A DNA stretch of 5,426 nt from assembly GCA_964593865.1 (NCBI GenBank), contig CAZQKE010000138.1:1-5426 (forward strand), written 5' to 3'. Shown in pieces: positions 1-5,131 of the stretch. Every line of letters starts with the position of its first letter. The stretch's first letter is position 1. The notes under the pieces were generated by a model, which did no database searches, was not told the DNA's origin, and was given only the letters and a program-made list of their open reading frames with translations. The stretch is from CAZQKE01 sp964593865 (GTDB lineage Bacteria; Chloroflexota; Anaerolineae; JAAYZQ01). A program made the position numbers and the translations under genes.

Positions 1-38
1 GTCGGCGGGGGCCGATGCCCGACCGCAGGCCCGCAGGA

Positions 39-57
39 GGCGGCTTGAGTCGCCGCC
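39..57. other. GC-rich hairpin in upstream intergenic region
   Basis: GGCGGC (39-44) and GCCGCC (52-57) form a perfect 6-bp stem around a 7-nt loop. The sequence after it (GATTGGTTTGG) has only a weak T content, so this could be the terminator of a gene lying left of the window, but the poor T tract makes that uncertain. A second small hairpin lies at 2-15 (TCGGC, four Gs, GCCGA). The region 1-180 otherwise shows no protein-like reading frame. One + frame is open from base 2 to a TGA at 179-181, but its translation is Arg/Pro-rich and resembles no family. Confidence 0.35.
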
Positions 58-158
58 GATTGGTTTGGCACGGTTCCCTCCGCACCCTCGGTGTCTCTGC
101 GGTGGGGCCGCATCGGGAAGGATGAATGCGCTTGCCCTGCCGATCCCGCGGAACCGAA

Positions 159-187
159 TTGGTCGGTTACAAACGATGTGATATAAT
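159..187 (+). promoter_or_regulatory. Extended -10 promoter of the ABC-F gene
   Basis: A perfect TATAAT (182-187) is preceded by TGA (179-181), which gives the TGn extended -10 element. TTGGTC at 159-164, 17 nt upstream, is a weak -35 (TTG conserved). Transcription would start near 194, leaving only about 15 nt before the ATG at 209. The GGGAG at 193-197 would therefore sit at the very 5' end of the transcript. A 6-bp inverted repeat (AACCGA 152-157, TCGGTT 163-168) overlaps the -35 and could be an operator. Confidence 0.75.
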
Positions 188-208
188 GGGCCGGGAGAAA
201 CGAAACCG

Positions 209-2110
209 ATGTCCATCATTGTCGCAGAACAGGTCGCCAAATCGTTCGGCCCATACGACATCTTTGAGAACGTCTCGTGCAGCGTGGCACGGGGTGACCG
301 CATTGCCCTGGTGGGGCGCAACGGCACGGGCAAAACGACCCTGCTGCGCATCCTCGCCGGGTTGGAGACGCCCAGTGCAGGGCGCGTCCACCGGGCCAAA
401 GGGGTGCGCATCGGCTACCTGCCCCAGGGGGCCGAGCTGAACGGCTCCCACAGCCTGTGGCAGGAGATGATGACCGCCTTTGCGCCGCTGCGGAAGATGG
501 AGGCCCGGCTCCGCGCGCTGGAGGCCGAAATGGCCGATCCGGCCCGCGCCGACGCCGCCCTGGAAGCCTACGCCCCCCTCCACGACCGCTTTGAGCAGGC
601 GGGCGGCTACACCTACCGGGACCGGACCAAGCATGTGCTGATGGGCCTCGGTTTCCCGCCGGAGACGCACGACACGCCCCTGGATCACCTCAGCGGCGGG
701 CAGCGGACCCGTGCCTACCTGGCCCGCCTTCTCCTGGAAGGCCACGACCTCCTGCTCCTGGACGAGCCGACCAACCACCTGGACCTGCAAGCCATTGAAT
801 GGTTGGAAGGCTATCTCAACGGCTGGGAAGGCACGGTGGTCATGGTCGCCCACGACCGCTACTTTTTGGACCGCACCGTGAGCAAGGTCTGGGAGCTGGC
901 CTTTGGCCGCCTGGAGGTTTACGGCGGCAACTACAGCCGTTACGTCCGGCAGCGGGAAGAACGCCACAAACGCCTCCTGCGGGAGTACAAGGCCCGGCAG
1001 GAGTTCATCGCCAAGGAGGAGGAATTCATCCGGCGGACCATCGCCGGGCAGCGCACCCGCCAGGCCCAGGGCCGCCTCAAGCGGTTGGAACGCTTCAAGC
1101 GGGAAAAGATGATAGAGCGGCCCCGCCGGGAGCGGGAGATCAAGCTCCAATTCCAAAAACCCCTGCGCAGCGGCGATAAAGTCCTGTGGAGCCACGACCT
1201 GGTGGTGGGCTACGACCCCTCCGCGCCCCTCTTCCGCTGCCCGGACCTGGAGCTGCGCCGGGGCGAGTGCGTGGCCCTCCTCGGCCCCAACGGTTCGGGC
1301 AAGACGACCTTTCTCAAGACGATCCTGGGTGAGGTGGAACCGTTGGGCGGCTCCGTGCGGCTGGGGGCCGGCCTCAAGATCGGTTACTTTGCCCAGGTCC
1401 ACACCGACCTGGACCCGGAAGCGACGCCCCTGGACGCCATCCTGGAGGTCAAGAACCTGCCCCTGGGCGAGGCCCGCAGCTTCTTGGCCCGCTTTCTCTT
1501 TACCGGCGACGAGGTGTTCAAGCGCATCGGCGACCTTTCCGGCGGGGAGCGCAGTCGGGTGGCCCTGGCCCGCCTGGTGCTGCAGCGGGCCAACTTTTTG
1601 CTCCTGGACGAGCCGACCAATCACCTGGACATCGCCAGCCAGGAGGTGTTGGAGGAGGTGCTGGACGGTTTTGAGGGAACCGTCATCCTCGTCACCCACG
1701 ACCGCTATCTGGTGGACCGGCTGGCCGACCGGCTCTGGATCATTGAGCCGGAAAAGGACGCCCTGACCCTCTTTGCGGGGACCTGGGCCGAGTATGTGGC
1801 CCGACGGGAGGAAGAGGCCCCCGCTACCAAGTCCCGGCAACGCAAGGAGAAATGGTCGGAGGAGCAGCGCCGCGCCCGCCGGGAAGCCCAACGCGCCCGC
1901 CGCGAGCAGGAGGAACGCCGACGGCGGGCCGCCGAGATTGAAGCGGAAATCCATCGCCTGGAAGCCCAACTGGCCGCCTTGCAGCAAGAGATAGACGCCG
2001 CCACCGCGCAACAGGCGGTCATGCGCATTGCCGAACTGGGCACGATCTACGCCCAGGTGGAGGCCCAAGTCGAGGAGCTGTGGGAGCAATGGGCCGCGTT
2101 ATCGGACTGA
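209..2110 (+). CDS. ABC-F family ATPase (duplicated ATP-binding cassette, ribosome-associated type)
   Basis: This encodes 633 residues with two ABC ATPase domains and no membrane segments, the arrangement of ABC-F proteins. Known family members bind the ribosomal E site and relieve stalled translation or give antibiotic protection. Domain 1 has Walker A GRNGTGKT (36-43), signature LSGGQ (161-165) and Walker B plus switch LLLLDEPTNHLD (181-192). Domain 2 has GPNGSGKT (359-366), LSGGE (443-447) and LLDEPTNHLD (465-474). Both catalytic glutamates (E186, E468) are present, so both sites should hydrolyse ATP. Between them, about 240-325, is the charged helical ABC-F linker that contacts tRNA in studied members. 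Residues about 530-633 are very Arg/Glu-rich and predict a C-terminal coiled coil, as in Uup, YheS or YdiF-type proteins; I cannot choose a subfamily. ATG 209 follows GGGAG (193-197) at a slightly long 11-nt spacing. The 3' end overlaps coaE by 22 nt. Confidence 0.95.
   Translation: MSIIVAEQVAKSFGPYDIFENVSCSVARGDRIALVGRNGTGKTTLLRILAGLETPSAGRVHRAKGVRIGYLPQGAELNGSHSLWQEMMTAFAPLRKMEARLRALEAEMADPARADAALEAYAPLHDRFEQAGGYTYRDRTKHVLMGLGFPPETHDTPLDHLSGGQRTRAYLARLLLEGHDLLLLDEPTNHLDLQAIEWLEGYLNGWEGTVVMVAHDRYFLDRTVSKVWELAFGRLEVYGGNYSRYVRQREERHKRLLREYKARQEFIAKEEEFIRRTIAGQRTRQAQGRLKRLERFKREKMIERPRREREIKLQFQKPLRSGDKVLWSHDLVVGYDPSAPLFRCPDLELRRGECVALLGPNGSGKTTFLKTILGEVEPLGGSVRLGAGLKIGYFAQVHTDLDPEATPLDAILEVKNLPLGEARSFLARFLFTGDEVFKRIGDLSGGERSRVALARLVLQRANFLLLDEPTNHLDIASQEVLEEVLDGFEGTVILVTHDRYLVDRLADRLWIIEPEKDALTLFAGTWAEYVARREEEAPATKSRQRKEKWSEEQRRARREAQRARREQEERRRRAAEIEAEIHRLEAQLAALQQEIDAATAQQAVMRIAELGTIYAQVEAQVEELWEQWAALSD
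2072..2110 (+). promoter_or_regulatory. coaE ribosome binding site inside the ABC-F 3' end
   Basis: GAGGAG (2072-2077) lies within ABC-F codons and serves the ATG at 2089, while the ABC-F frame stops at TGA 2108-2110. Ribosomes finishing ABC-F would pass through the coaE start, so the two proteins are probably made in a coupled way. The GTG at 2080 is a rival start with poor spacing. Confidence 0.6.
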
Positions 2111-2694
2111 CGGGCAATATCGCCACCGGCAAGAGCCTGGTGGCCCGGATGCTGGAGGAATTGGGGGCGCAGGTCATTGACGCCGACCGGGTGGCCCACC
2201 GGGTCATGCAACCCGGTCACCCGGCCTACGACGCCGTGATCCGCACCTTCGGCGCGGGCATCCTGGACCCCGGCGGCGTCATCAACCGCCGCAAACTGGG
2301 GGCCATCGTCTTCCGGGATCCGACGGCCATGCGGCTTTTGGAAGAGGCGGTCCATCCGGCGGTCATCGCCGAGGTGGATCGGCGCATCGCCCAGGCAGGG
2401 GAGAGGGTGGTTGTCGTTGAGGCCATCAAGCTCATTGAATCGGGGATGCACCGCACCTACGACTCCCTGTGGGTGGTGACGGCTCCCCGCTCGGTGCAGA
2501 TCGCCCGGCTGATGGAGAACCGGGGGCTGACCAGGGAGGAAGCCGTCTTGCGGGTGGATGCCCAGCCGCCCCAGGCGGAAAAGGCGGCCCTGGCCGATGT
2601 GGTCATCGTCAACGACGGCAGCCTGGACGACCTGTGGGCCAAAGTGAAAGCCGCCTGGGAAGAAACCGTCAAAACGATGGACATGGAGGTTTGA
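2089..2694 (+). CDS. coaE: Dephospho-CoA kinase
   Basis: This encodes 201 residues, the usual length for CoaE, which phosphorylates the ribose 3'-OH of dephospho-CoA with ATP in the last step of coenzyme A synthesis in the cytoplasm. The N-terminus MGRVIGLTGNIATGKS carries the P-loop GNIATGKS (9-16), in which the usual GGIGSGKS is replaced by NIAT. The IDADRVAH segment (30-37) is the conserved substrate-side DAD motif. A conserved VHP follows in the lid/CoA-binding region. The C-terminal part has the family pattern R(V)DAQ...K...ADVVIVNDG. The ATG at 2089 lies 11 nt after GAGGAG (2072-2077). An in-frame GTG at 2080 would add three residues, but it sits only 2 nt from that SD and lies upstream of the conserved start. 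The gene begins 22 nt before the ABC-F stop codon in another frame, so translational coupling is likely. Confidence 0.95.
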   Translation: MGRVIGLTGNIATGKSLVARMLEELGAQVIDADRVAHRVMQPGHPAYDAVIRTFGAGILDPGGVINRRKLGAIVFRDPTAMRLLEEAVHPAVIAEVDRRIAQAGERVVVVEAIKLIESGMHRTYDSLWVVTAPRSVQIARLMENRGLTREEAVLRVDAQPPQAEKAALADVVIVNDGSLDDLWAKVKAAWEETVKTMDMEV

Positions 2695-2722
2695 GGGCGC
2701 GGCGATCACGGAACACACAACA

Positions 2723-2747
2723 CAGGAGGGATTGGGGGAGAACGATG
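2723..2747 (+). promoter_or_regulatory. Double Shine-Dalgarno region before the GNAT-like gene
   Basis: Two purine-rich SD candidates precede ATG 2745: AGGAGGG (2724-2730), about 14 nt away, and GGGGGAG (2734-2740), 4 nt away. The first is the better match to the anti-SD but is too distant from the ATG. The second is close. No other start codon fits the first in a longer frame. Confidence 0.45.
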
Positions 2748-3242
2748 AGCACGGAAATTCAGGTCCGAAGGGCCAAGCGGAGCGATCTGGCGGCCATTGC
2801 CGCCCTGGTGACCAAGGCCACCCGCTCTAAGCTCAAGGTGGAAGAAGGCGACGTAATGGAGTGGCTGTTTGACAAAGGCGTATGGGTTGCCCTCCAGGGT
2901 GAGAAAGTGGTGGGCGTGGCCACCTGTCAGACCGAAAACCTGGTCTCCGTTACCGATGCCTTTTACATCTCACCGGCCAAATTGCGCACCCAAGCCGGAA
3001 AGCCGCTCCTGGCAGCCATTGAATCCGAAGTGGATTCACTCATGTGCGAGGTCAACGTCATCCTCCTGCCGGAATGGACACCCAAAACGACGCGGGCCTT
3101 TTTCCGGAAACAGGGCTACGAGCCGAAGACGCTGGGTGAGCTGCACCGCATCTGGCGGGAGGTCCTGAGCGAGTTCAACCTGGACGGCGTGGACTTGATG
3201 GTCAAACGCCTCCGCGAACGGATGGTCATGGTCCCGATCTAG
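2745..3242 (+). CDS. GNAT-like N-acetyltransferase, substrate unknown
   Basis: This encodes 165 residues. The N-terminus IQVRRAKRSDLAAIAALVTKAT (5-26) is the strand-helix start typical of GNAT acetyltransferases. WVALQGEKVVGVATCQ (47-62) matches the beta2-beta3 hairpin. An acetyl-CoA-binding motif A is only loosely recognisable around LRTQAGKPLLAAIESE (80-95): the R/Q-x-x-G-x-G/A pattern is degenerate. RAFFRKQGYE (117-126) is a good motif B. The 40 residues after it (helical, charged) extend the core fold. Family members move an acetyl group from acetyl-CoA to an amine, but the acceptor cannot be read from sequence, and the weak motif A leaves open a non-catalytic role. The start at 2745 is chosen because GGGGAG (2735-2740) precedes it. 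Earlier in-frame codons only read through coaE. It follows coaE by 50 nt and is probably cotranscribed with it. Confidence 0.75.
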   Translation: MSTEIQVRRAKRSDLAAIAALVTKATRSKLKVEEGDVMEWLFDKGVWVALQGEKVVGVATCQTENLVSVTDAFYISPAKLRTQAGKPLLAAIESEVDSLMCEVNVILLPEWTPKTTRAFFRKQGYEPKTLGELHRIWREVLSEFNLDGVDLMVKRLRERMVMVPI

Positions 3243-3267
3243 GGCTACATCCTGCGCATTCTGGGCA

Positions 3268-3292
3268 CGGCGCGTTGCGCCGCCGAACGCGC
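3268..3292. repeat. Competing inverted repeats between the GNAT-like gene and the small membrane gene
   Basis: CGGCGC (3268-3273) pairs with GCGCCG (3277-3282) around a 3-nt loop. Alternatively GCGCGTT (3270-3276) pairs with AACGCGC (3286-3292). No T tract follows either, so it does not look like an intrinsic terminator. It could modestly separate expression of the flanking genes or stabilise RNA ends. Confidence 0.4.
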
Positions 3293-3331
3293 GTACCTCG
3301 GTCCGAACCCGGTGCGAAGGGGAGTGTTACC

Positions 3332-3565
3332 ATGAAGATCAAAGATTGGATCGGTCGTCATCCGCGCCTGACCATGTGGGCCGTCTTGGCCGTGGGCATG
3401 GTCTTGATCCTGCTGTGGTCGGCCAAAGATGTGGGGCTTTTGCCGGGACAGTGGGCGGCCCTCATCGTCGCCACCATCTTGCTGGCCGGGCTGTGCGTTT
3501 GGATCATCACCTGGGAGGACGATGACGAAGAGCGGCCGGCCGACGGAAACGCCAATCACCTGTGA
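3332..3565 (+). CDS. Small two-helix membrane protein of unknown function
   Basis: This encodes 77 residues. Two hydrophobic segments, about 13-31 and 41-61, are separated by a short turn (KDVGLLPGQ, 32-40). The N-terminus is basic (K2, K4, R9, H10, R12), which by the positive-inside rule puts it in the cytoplasm, and the C-terminus too. The C-terminal tail begins with a strongly acidic run WEDDDEE (61-67) and ends in a polar stretch. No signal peptidase site is evident. ATG 3332 is preceded by GAAGGGGAG (3315-3323) with 8 nt spacing, a good ribosome binding site. Codon use matches its GC-rich neighbours. I do not recognise a family. Position 89 nt after the GNAT-like gene, on the same strand, suggests cotranscription. 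It ends only 4 nt before the -35 of the gdh promoter. The coding call rests on the clean SD, the two membrane helices and the GC-rich third positions. Confidence 0.75.
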   Translation: MKIKDWIGRHPRLTMWAVLAVGMVLILLWSAKDVGLLPGQWAALIVATILLAGLCVWIITWEDDDEERPADGNANHL

Positions 3566-3569
3566 AAAT

Positions 3570-3598
3570 TTGCACATCCTGCGGTGATGGGTTATAAT
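3570..3598 (+). promoter_or_regulatory. Near-consensus sigma-70-type promoter of gdh
   Basis: TTGCAC (3570-3575) and a perfect TATAAT (3593-3598) are separated by exactly 17 nt. Predicted transcription start is about 3605. The local AT content rises sharply compared with the flanking coding DNA. The promoter lies directly after the stop codon of the small membrane gene and faces gdh, leaving an untranslated leader of about 185 nt. Confidence 0.85.
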
Positions 3599-3619
3599 GC
3601 AGTCAAAGGGAATAGAGGA

Positions 3620-3649
3620 TTGCGGCGTGGCAACTCCTCAAGTTTTTGA
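3620..3649 (+). other. Possible 9-codon leader ORF before gdh
   Basis: TTG (3620) preceded by AAAGGG (3605-3610, 9 nt spacing) opens a frame reading MRRGNSSSF, with TGA at 3647-3649 inside the first leader hairpin. A terminating ribosome would cover the repeats at 3634-3651. The start is TTG and the SD is at the predicted transcript end, so this is weak evidence for translation. Confidence 0.2.
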
Positions 3650-3651
3650 GG

Positions 3652-3694
3652 TATACCCGCGCGAGTGAGGAGGTGACACATCGGGTATATTTTT
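3652..3694 (+). terminator. Terminator-like hairpin inside the gdh leader
   Basis: An 8-bp perfect stem (TATACCCG 3652-3659, CGGGTATA 3682-3689) encloses a 22-nt loop and is followed immediately by TTTTT (3690-3694). Only four of the eight pairs are GC and the loop is large, so it would be a weak or conditional terminator. The loop carries AGGAGGTGA (3668-3676), a near-perfect anti-SD complement. Confidence 0.35.
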
Positions 3695-3731
3695 ATGTTG
3701 AGAGTCTGAACGGCAGGTATGCACCGAGGCG

Positions 3732-3762
3732 TTGGGCTTTTCGCCTACCCCAAAAAGCCCAA
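3732..3762 (+). repeat. 10-bp inverted repeat upstream of the gdh start
   Basis: TTGGGCTTTT (3732-3741) and AAAAGCCCAA (3753-3762) are exact reverse complements separated by 11 nt. The hairpin ends 14 nt before the gdh ribosome binding site (3777-3783), leaving that site single stranded. No T tract follows, so it is not a standard terminator. It could be an RNA-stabilising or protein-binding element. Confidence 0.6.
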
Positions 3763-3776
3763 ATCCCAACTAATAC

Positions 3777-3793
3777 AAAGGAGAGGGAAAATG
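3777..3793 (+). promoter_or_regulatory. Ribosome binding site deciding the gdh start
   Basis: AAAGGAG (3777-3783) lies 7 nt before ATG 3791. This favours 3791 over an in-frame ATG at 3719, which would add 24 residues translated through the leader hairpin and has only GGCAGG very close to it. Confidence 0.8.
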
Positions 3794-5047
3794 TCCGAGT
3801 TGAATCCTTTCAAGATTGCCCAAGCGCAGTTGGATGAAGCGGCCAAAATCATGGACTTGGACCCGGCGGTTCACGAGCTGCTCCGTTGGCCGCGCCGCGA
3901 GTTCCACGTCACCCTGCCGGTCCGCATGGATGACGGCAAAGTCAAAGTCTTCAAAGCCTTCCGTGTCCAGTACAACGACGCCCGCGGCCCGACAAAGGGC
4001 GGCTTGCGCTTCCACCCCGAAGAGACCATTGACACCGTGCGTGCCCTGGCCGCCTGGATGACCTGGAAGACGGCGGTGGTGGACATCCCCCTAGGCGGGG
4101 CCAAAGGCGGCATCATCTGCAACCCCAAAGAGATGTCCCAGGGCGAGTTGGAACGCCTCAGCCGGGCCTACATCCGGGCCATCGGCCACTACATCGGCGA
4201 AGAGACCGACGTGCCCGCGCCCGATGTCTACACCACGCCCCAGATCATGGCCTGGATGATGGATGAATACGCCGTGATGCGCGGCTACAACGTGCCGGGC
4301 GTGATCACCGGCAAGCCGATCCCCCTGGGCGGTTCGGCGGGGCGCGGCGATGCGACGGCCCGCGGCGGCATGTACACCATCCGCGAAGCGGCCCAGATTC
4401 TGGGCATTGACCTGAGCAAGGCCACGGTCGCCATTCAAGGCTACGGCAACGCCGGGCAGTTCGCCCACAAATTGGTCGTCGAGATGTTCGGGGCCAAAGT
4501 CGTCGCCGTGTCCGATTCCAAAGGCGGCGTCTACTGCCCCGACGGGCTGGACTTTGACGACGTGCTGGCCTGGAAGCAGGAAAAGGGAACCGTCGCCACC
4601 TACAAATGCTGCGATTCGTGCAAAGGGATCAGCAACGCCGAGCTCCTGGAGCTGGACGTGGACGTGCTCATCCCGGCAGCCCTGGAGAACCAGATCGGCG
4701 ATTGGAACGCCGAGAACATCAAGGCCAAGATCATCGCCGAGTTGGCCAACGGCCCGACGACGCCCGAAGCCGACGTCATCTTGCACAAGAACGGCAAATA
4801 CGTCATCCCCGACTTTTTGTGCAACGCCGGCGGCGTGACCGTCTCCTACTTTGAGCAGGTGCAGAACGCCTACGATTACTATTGGGAGGCGGACGAAGTA
4901 TATGCCCGGTTGGATAAAAAGATGACGGCGGCTTTCCACGCCGTGCACGAAGCGGCGCAAAAGTACGGCGTCCACAACCGCATGGGGGCTTATGTGGTGG
5001 CCGTCGCCCGCGTAGCGGAGGCGATGAAGCTGCGGGGCTGGGTCTAA
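3791..5047 (+). CDS. gdhA: Glutamate dehydrogenase (NAD(P)-dependent)
   Basis: This encodes 418 residues, the length of short hexameric bacterial/archaeal glutamate dehydrogenases, which interconvert glutamate and 2-oxoglutarate plus ammonia in the cytoplasm. The catalytic domain shows GPTKGGLRFHPEE (K69, substrate carboxylate), K93, the active-site PLGGAKGG with catalytic K105, and PAPD with D145. The KGGLRFHP form, rather than the leucine/phenylalanine dehydrogenase version, supports glutamate as substrate. The Rossmann domain has AIQGYGNAG (214-222) and VSDSKGG (240-246). AELANGPTTPEA and GGVTVSYFE (S352) are further family signatures. Whether it prefers NAD or NADP cannot be decided by eye. 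CCDSC at 273-277 is unusual next to ISNAELLELDVDVLIPAAL. The start at 3791 is supported by AAAGGAG 7 nt upstream and by the family-like MSELNPF N-terminus. It has its own strong promoter and a long structured leader and is probably a single-gene unit. Confidence 0.96.
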   Translation: MSELNPFKIAQAQLDEAAKIMDLDPAVHELLRWPRREFHVTLPVRMDDGKVKVFKAFRVQYNDARGPTKGGLRFHPEETIDTVRALAAWMTWKTAVVDIPLGGAKGGIICNPKEMSQGELERLSRAYIRAIGHYIGEETDVPAPDVYTTPQIMAWMMDEYAVMRGYNVPGVITGKPIPLGGSAGRGDATARGGMYTIREAAQILGIDLSKATVAIQGYGNAGQFAHKLVVEMFGAKVVAVSDSKGGVYCPDGLDFDDVLAWKQEKGTVATYKCCDSCKGISNAELLELDVDVLIPAALENQIGDWNAENIKAKIIAELANGPTTPEADVILHKNGKYVIPDFLCNAGGVTVSYFEQVQNAYDYYWEADEVYARLDKKMTAAFHAVHEAAQKYGVHNRMGAYVVAVARVAEAMKLRGWV

Positions 5048-5072
5048 CCACATCCCTATTGTCCGAATGCCA

Positions 5073-5101
5073 AAGGGGCGCGGGATAGTCTCGCGCCCCT
5101 T
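5073..5101. terminator. Convergent hairpin terminator between gdh and topA
   Basis: AAGGGGCGCG (5073-5082) and CGCGCCCCTT (5092-5101) form a perfect 10-bp GC-rich stem, extendable by a G-T and a G-C pair to leave a 5-nt loop. On the + side it is followed by TGTTCGTTGCTT and on the - side by TTGGCATT, so both tails are moderately T-rich. It lies 25 nt after the gdh stop and 30 nt after the topA stop, as expected for a shared terminator of convergent genes. Confidence 0.8.
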
Positions 5102-5131
5102 GTTCGTTGCTTCCCTCGGCAGCGGTTGGTC

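Larger units (their letters stand above)
3605..3790 (+). promoter_or_regulatory. Long structured 5' leader of gdh (candidate attenuator or riboregulator)
   Basis: The predicted leader contains several inverted repeats that cannot all form together. CCTCAA (3636-3641) pairs with TTGAGG (3646-3651). CTCCTCA (3634-3640) can instead pair with TGAGGAG (3666-3672). TATACCCG (3652-3659) pairs with CGGGTATA (3682-3689) and is followed by five Ts (3690-3694). Near the start codon TTGGGCTTTT (3732-3741) pairs with AAAAGCCCAA (3753-3762), in competition with AGGCG/CGCCT (3727-3731/3742-3746) and GTTGGG/CCCAAC (3731-3736/3765-3770). I do not recognise a known riboswitch consensus or a T-box. The region is more AT-rich than the genes. 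The function is inferred only. Confidence 0.5.

Noticed and set aside
1..180. Structured RNA gene (SRP RNA, RNase P, tmRNA or tRNA end) in the GC-rich left region
   Set aside because: Hairpins exist, but no conserved core sequence of those RNAs could be found by eye.
2..181. Possible 3' end of an upstream gene in the + frame open from base 2 to the TGA at 179-181
   Set aside because: The translation is Arg/Pro-rich with no recognisable motif, and the frame ends inside the ABC-F promoter.
167..2089. 640-codon open frame on the - strand opposite the ABC-F gene
   Set aside because: It is a GC-rich antisense shadow of a clear ABC-F gene. Its translation is Leu/Gly/Ala/Val/Gln/His-rich, with no recognisable domain.
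2047..2718. 223-codon - strand frame opposite coaE
   Set aside because: Shadow of coaE; no family features, and it overlaps a fully conserved kinase.
3646..3837. 63-codon TTG-initiated frame through the gdh leader into gdh
   Set aside because: No suitable SD before TTG 3646. It runs into gdh in another frame and shows no protein-like features.
4091..5053. 320-codon - strand frame opposite gdh
   Set aside because: Antisense shadow of a well-conserved gdh gene. Composition is Val/Gly/His/Asp-rich, and no SD or promoter is seen for it.
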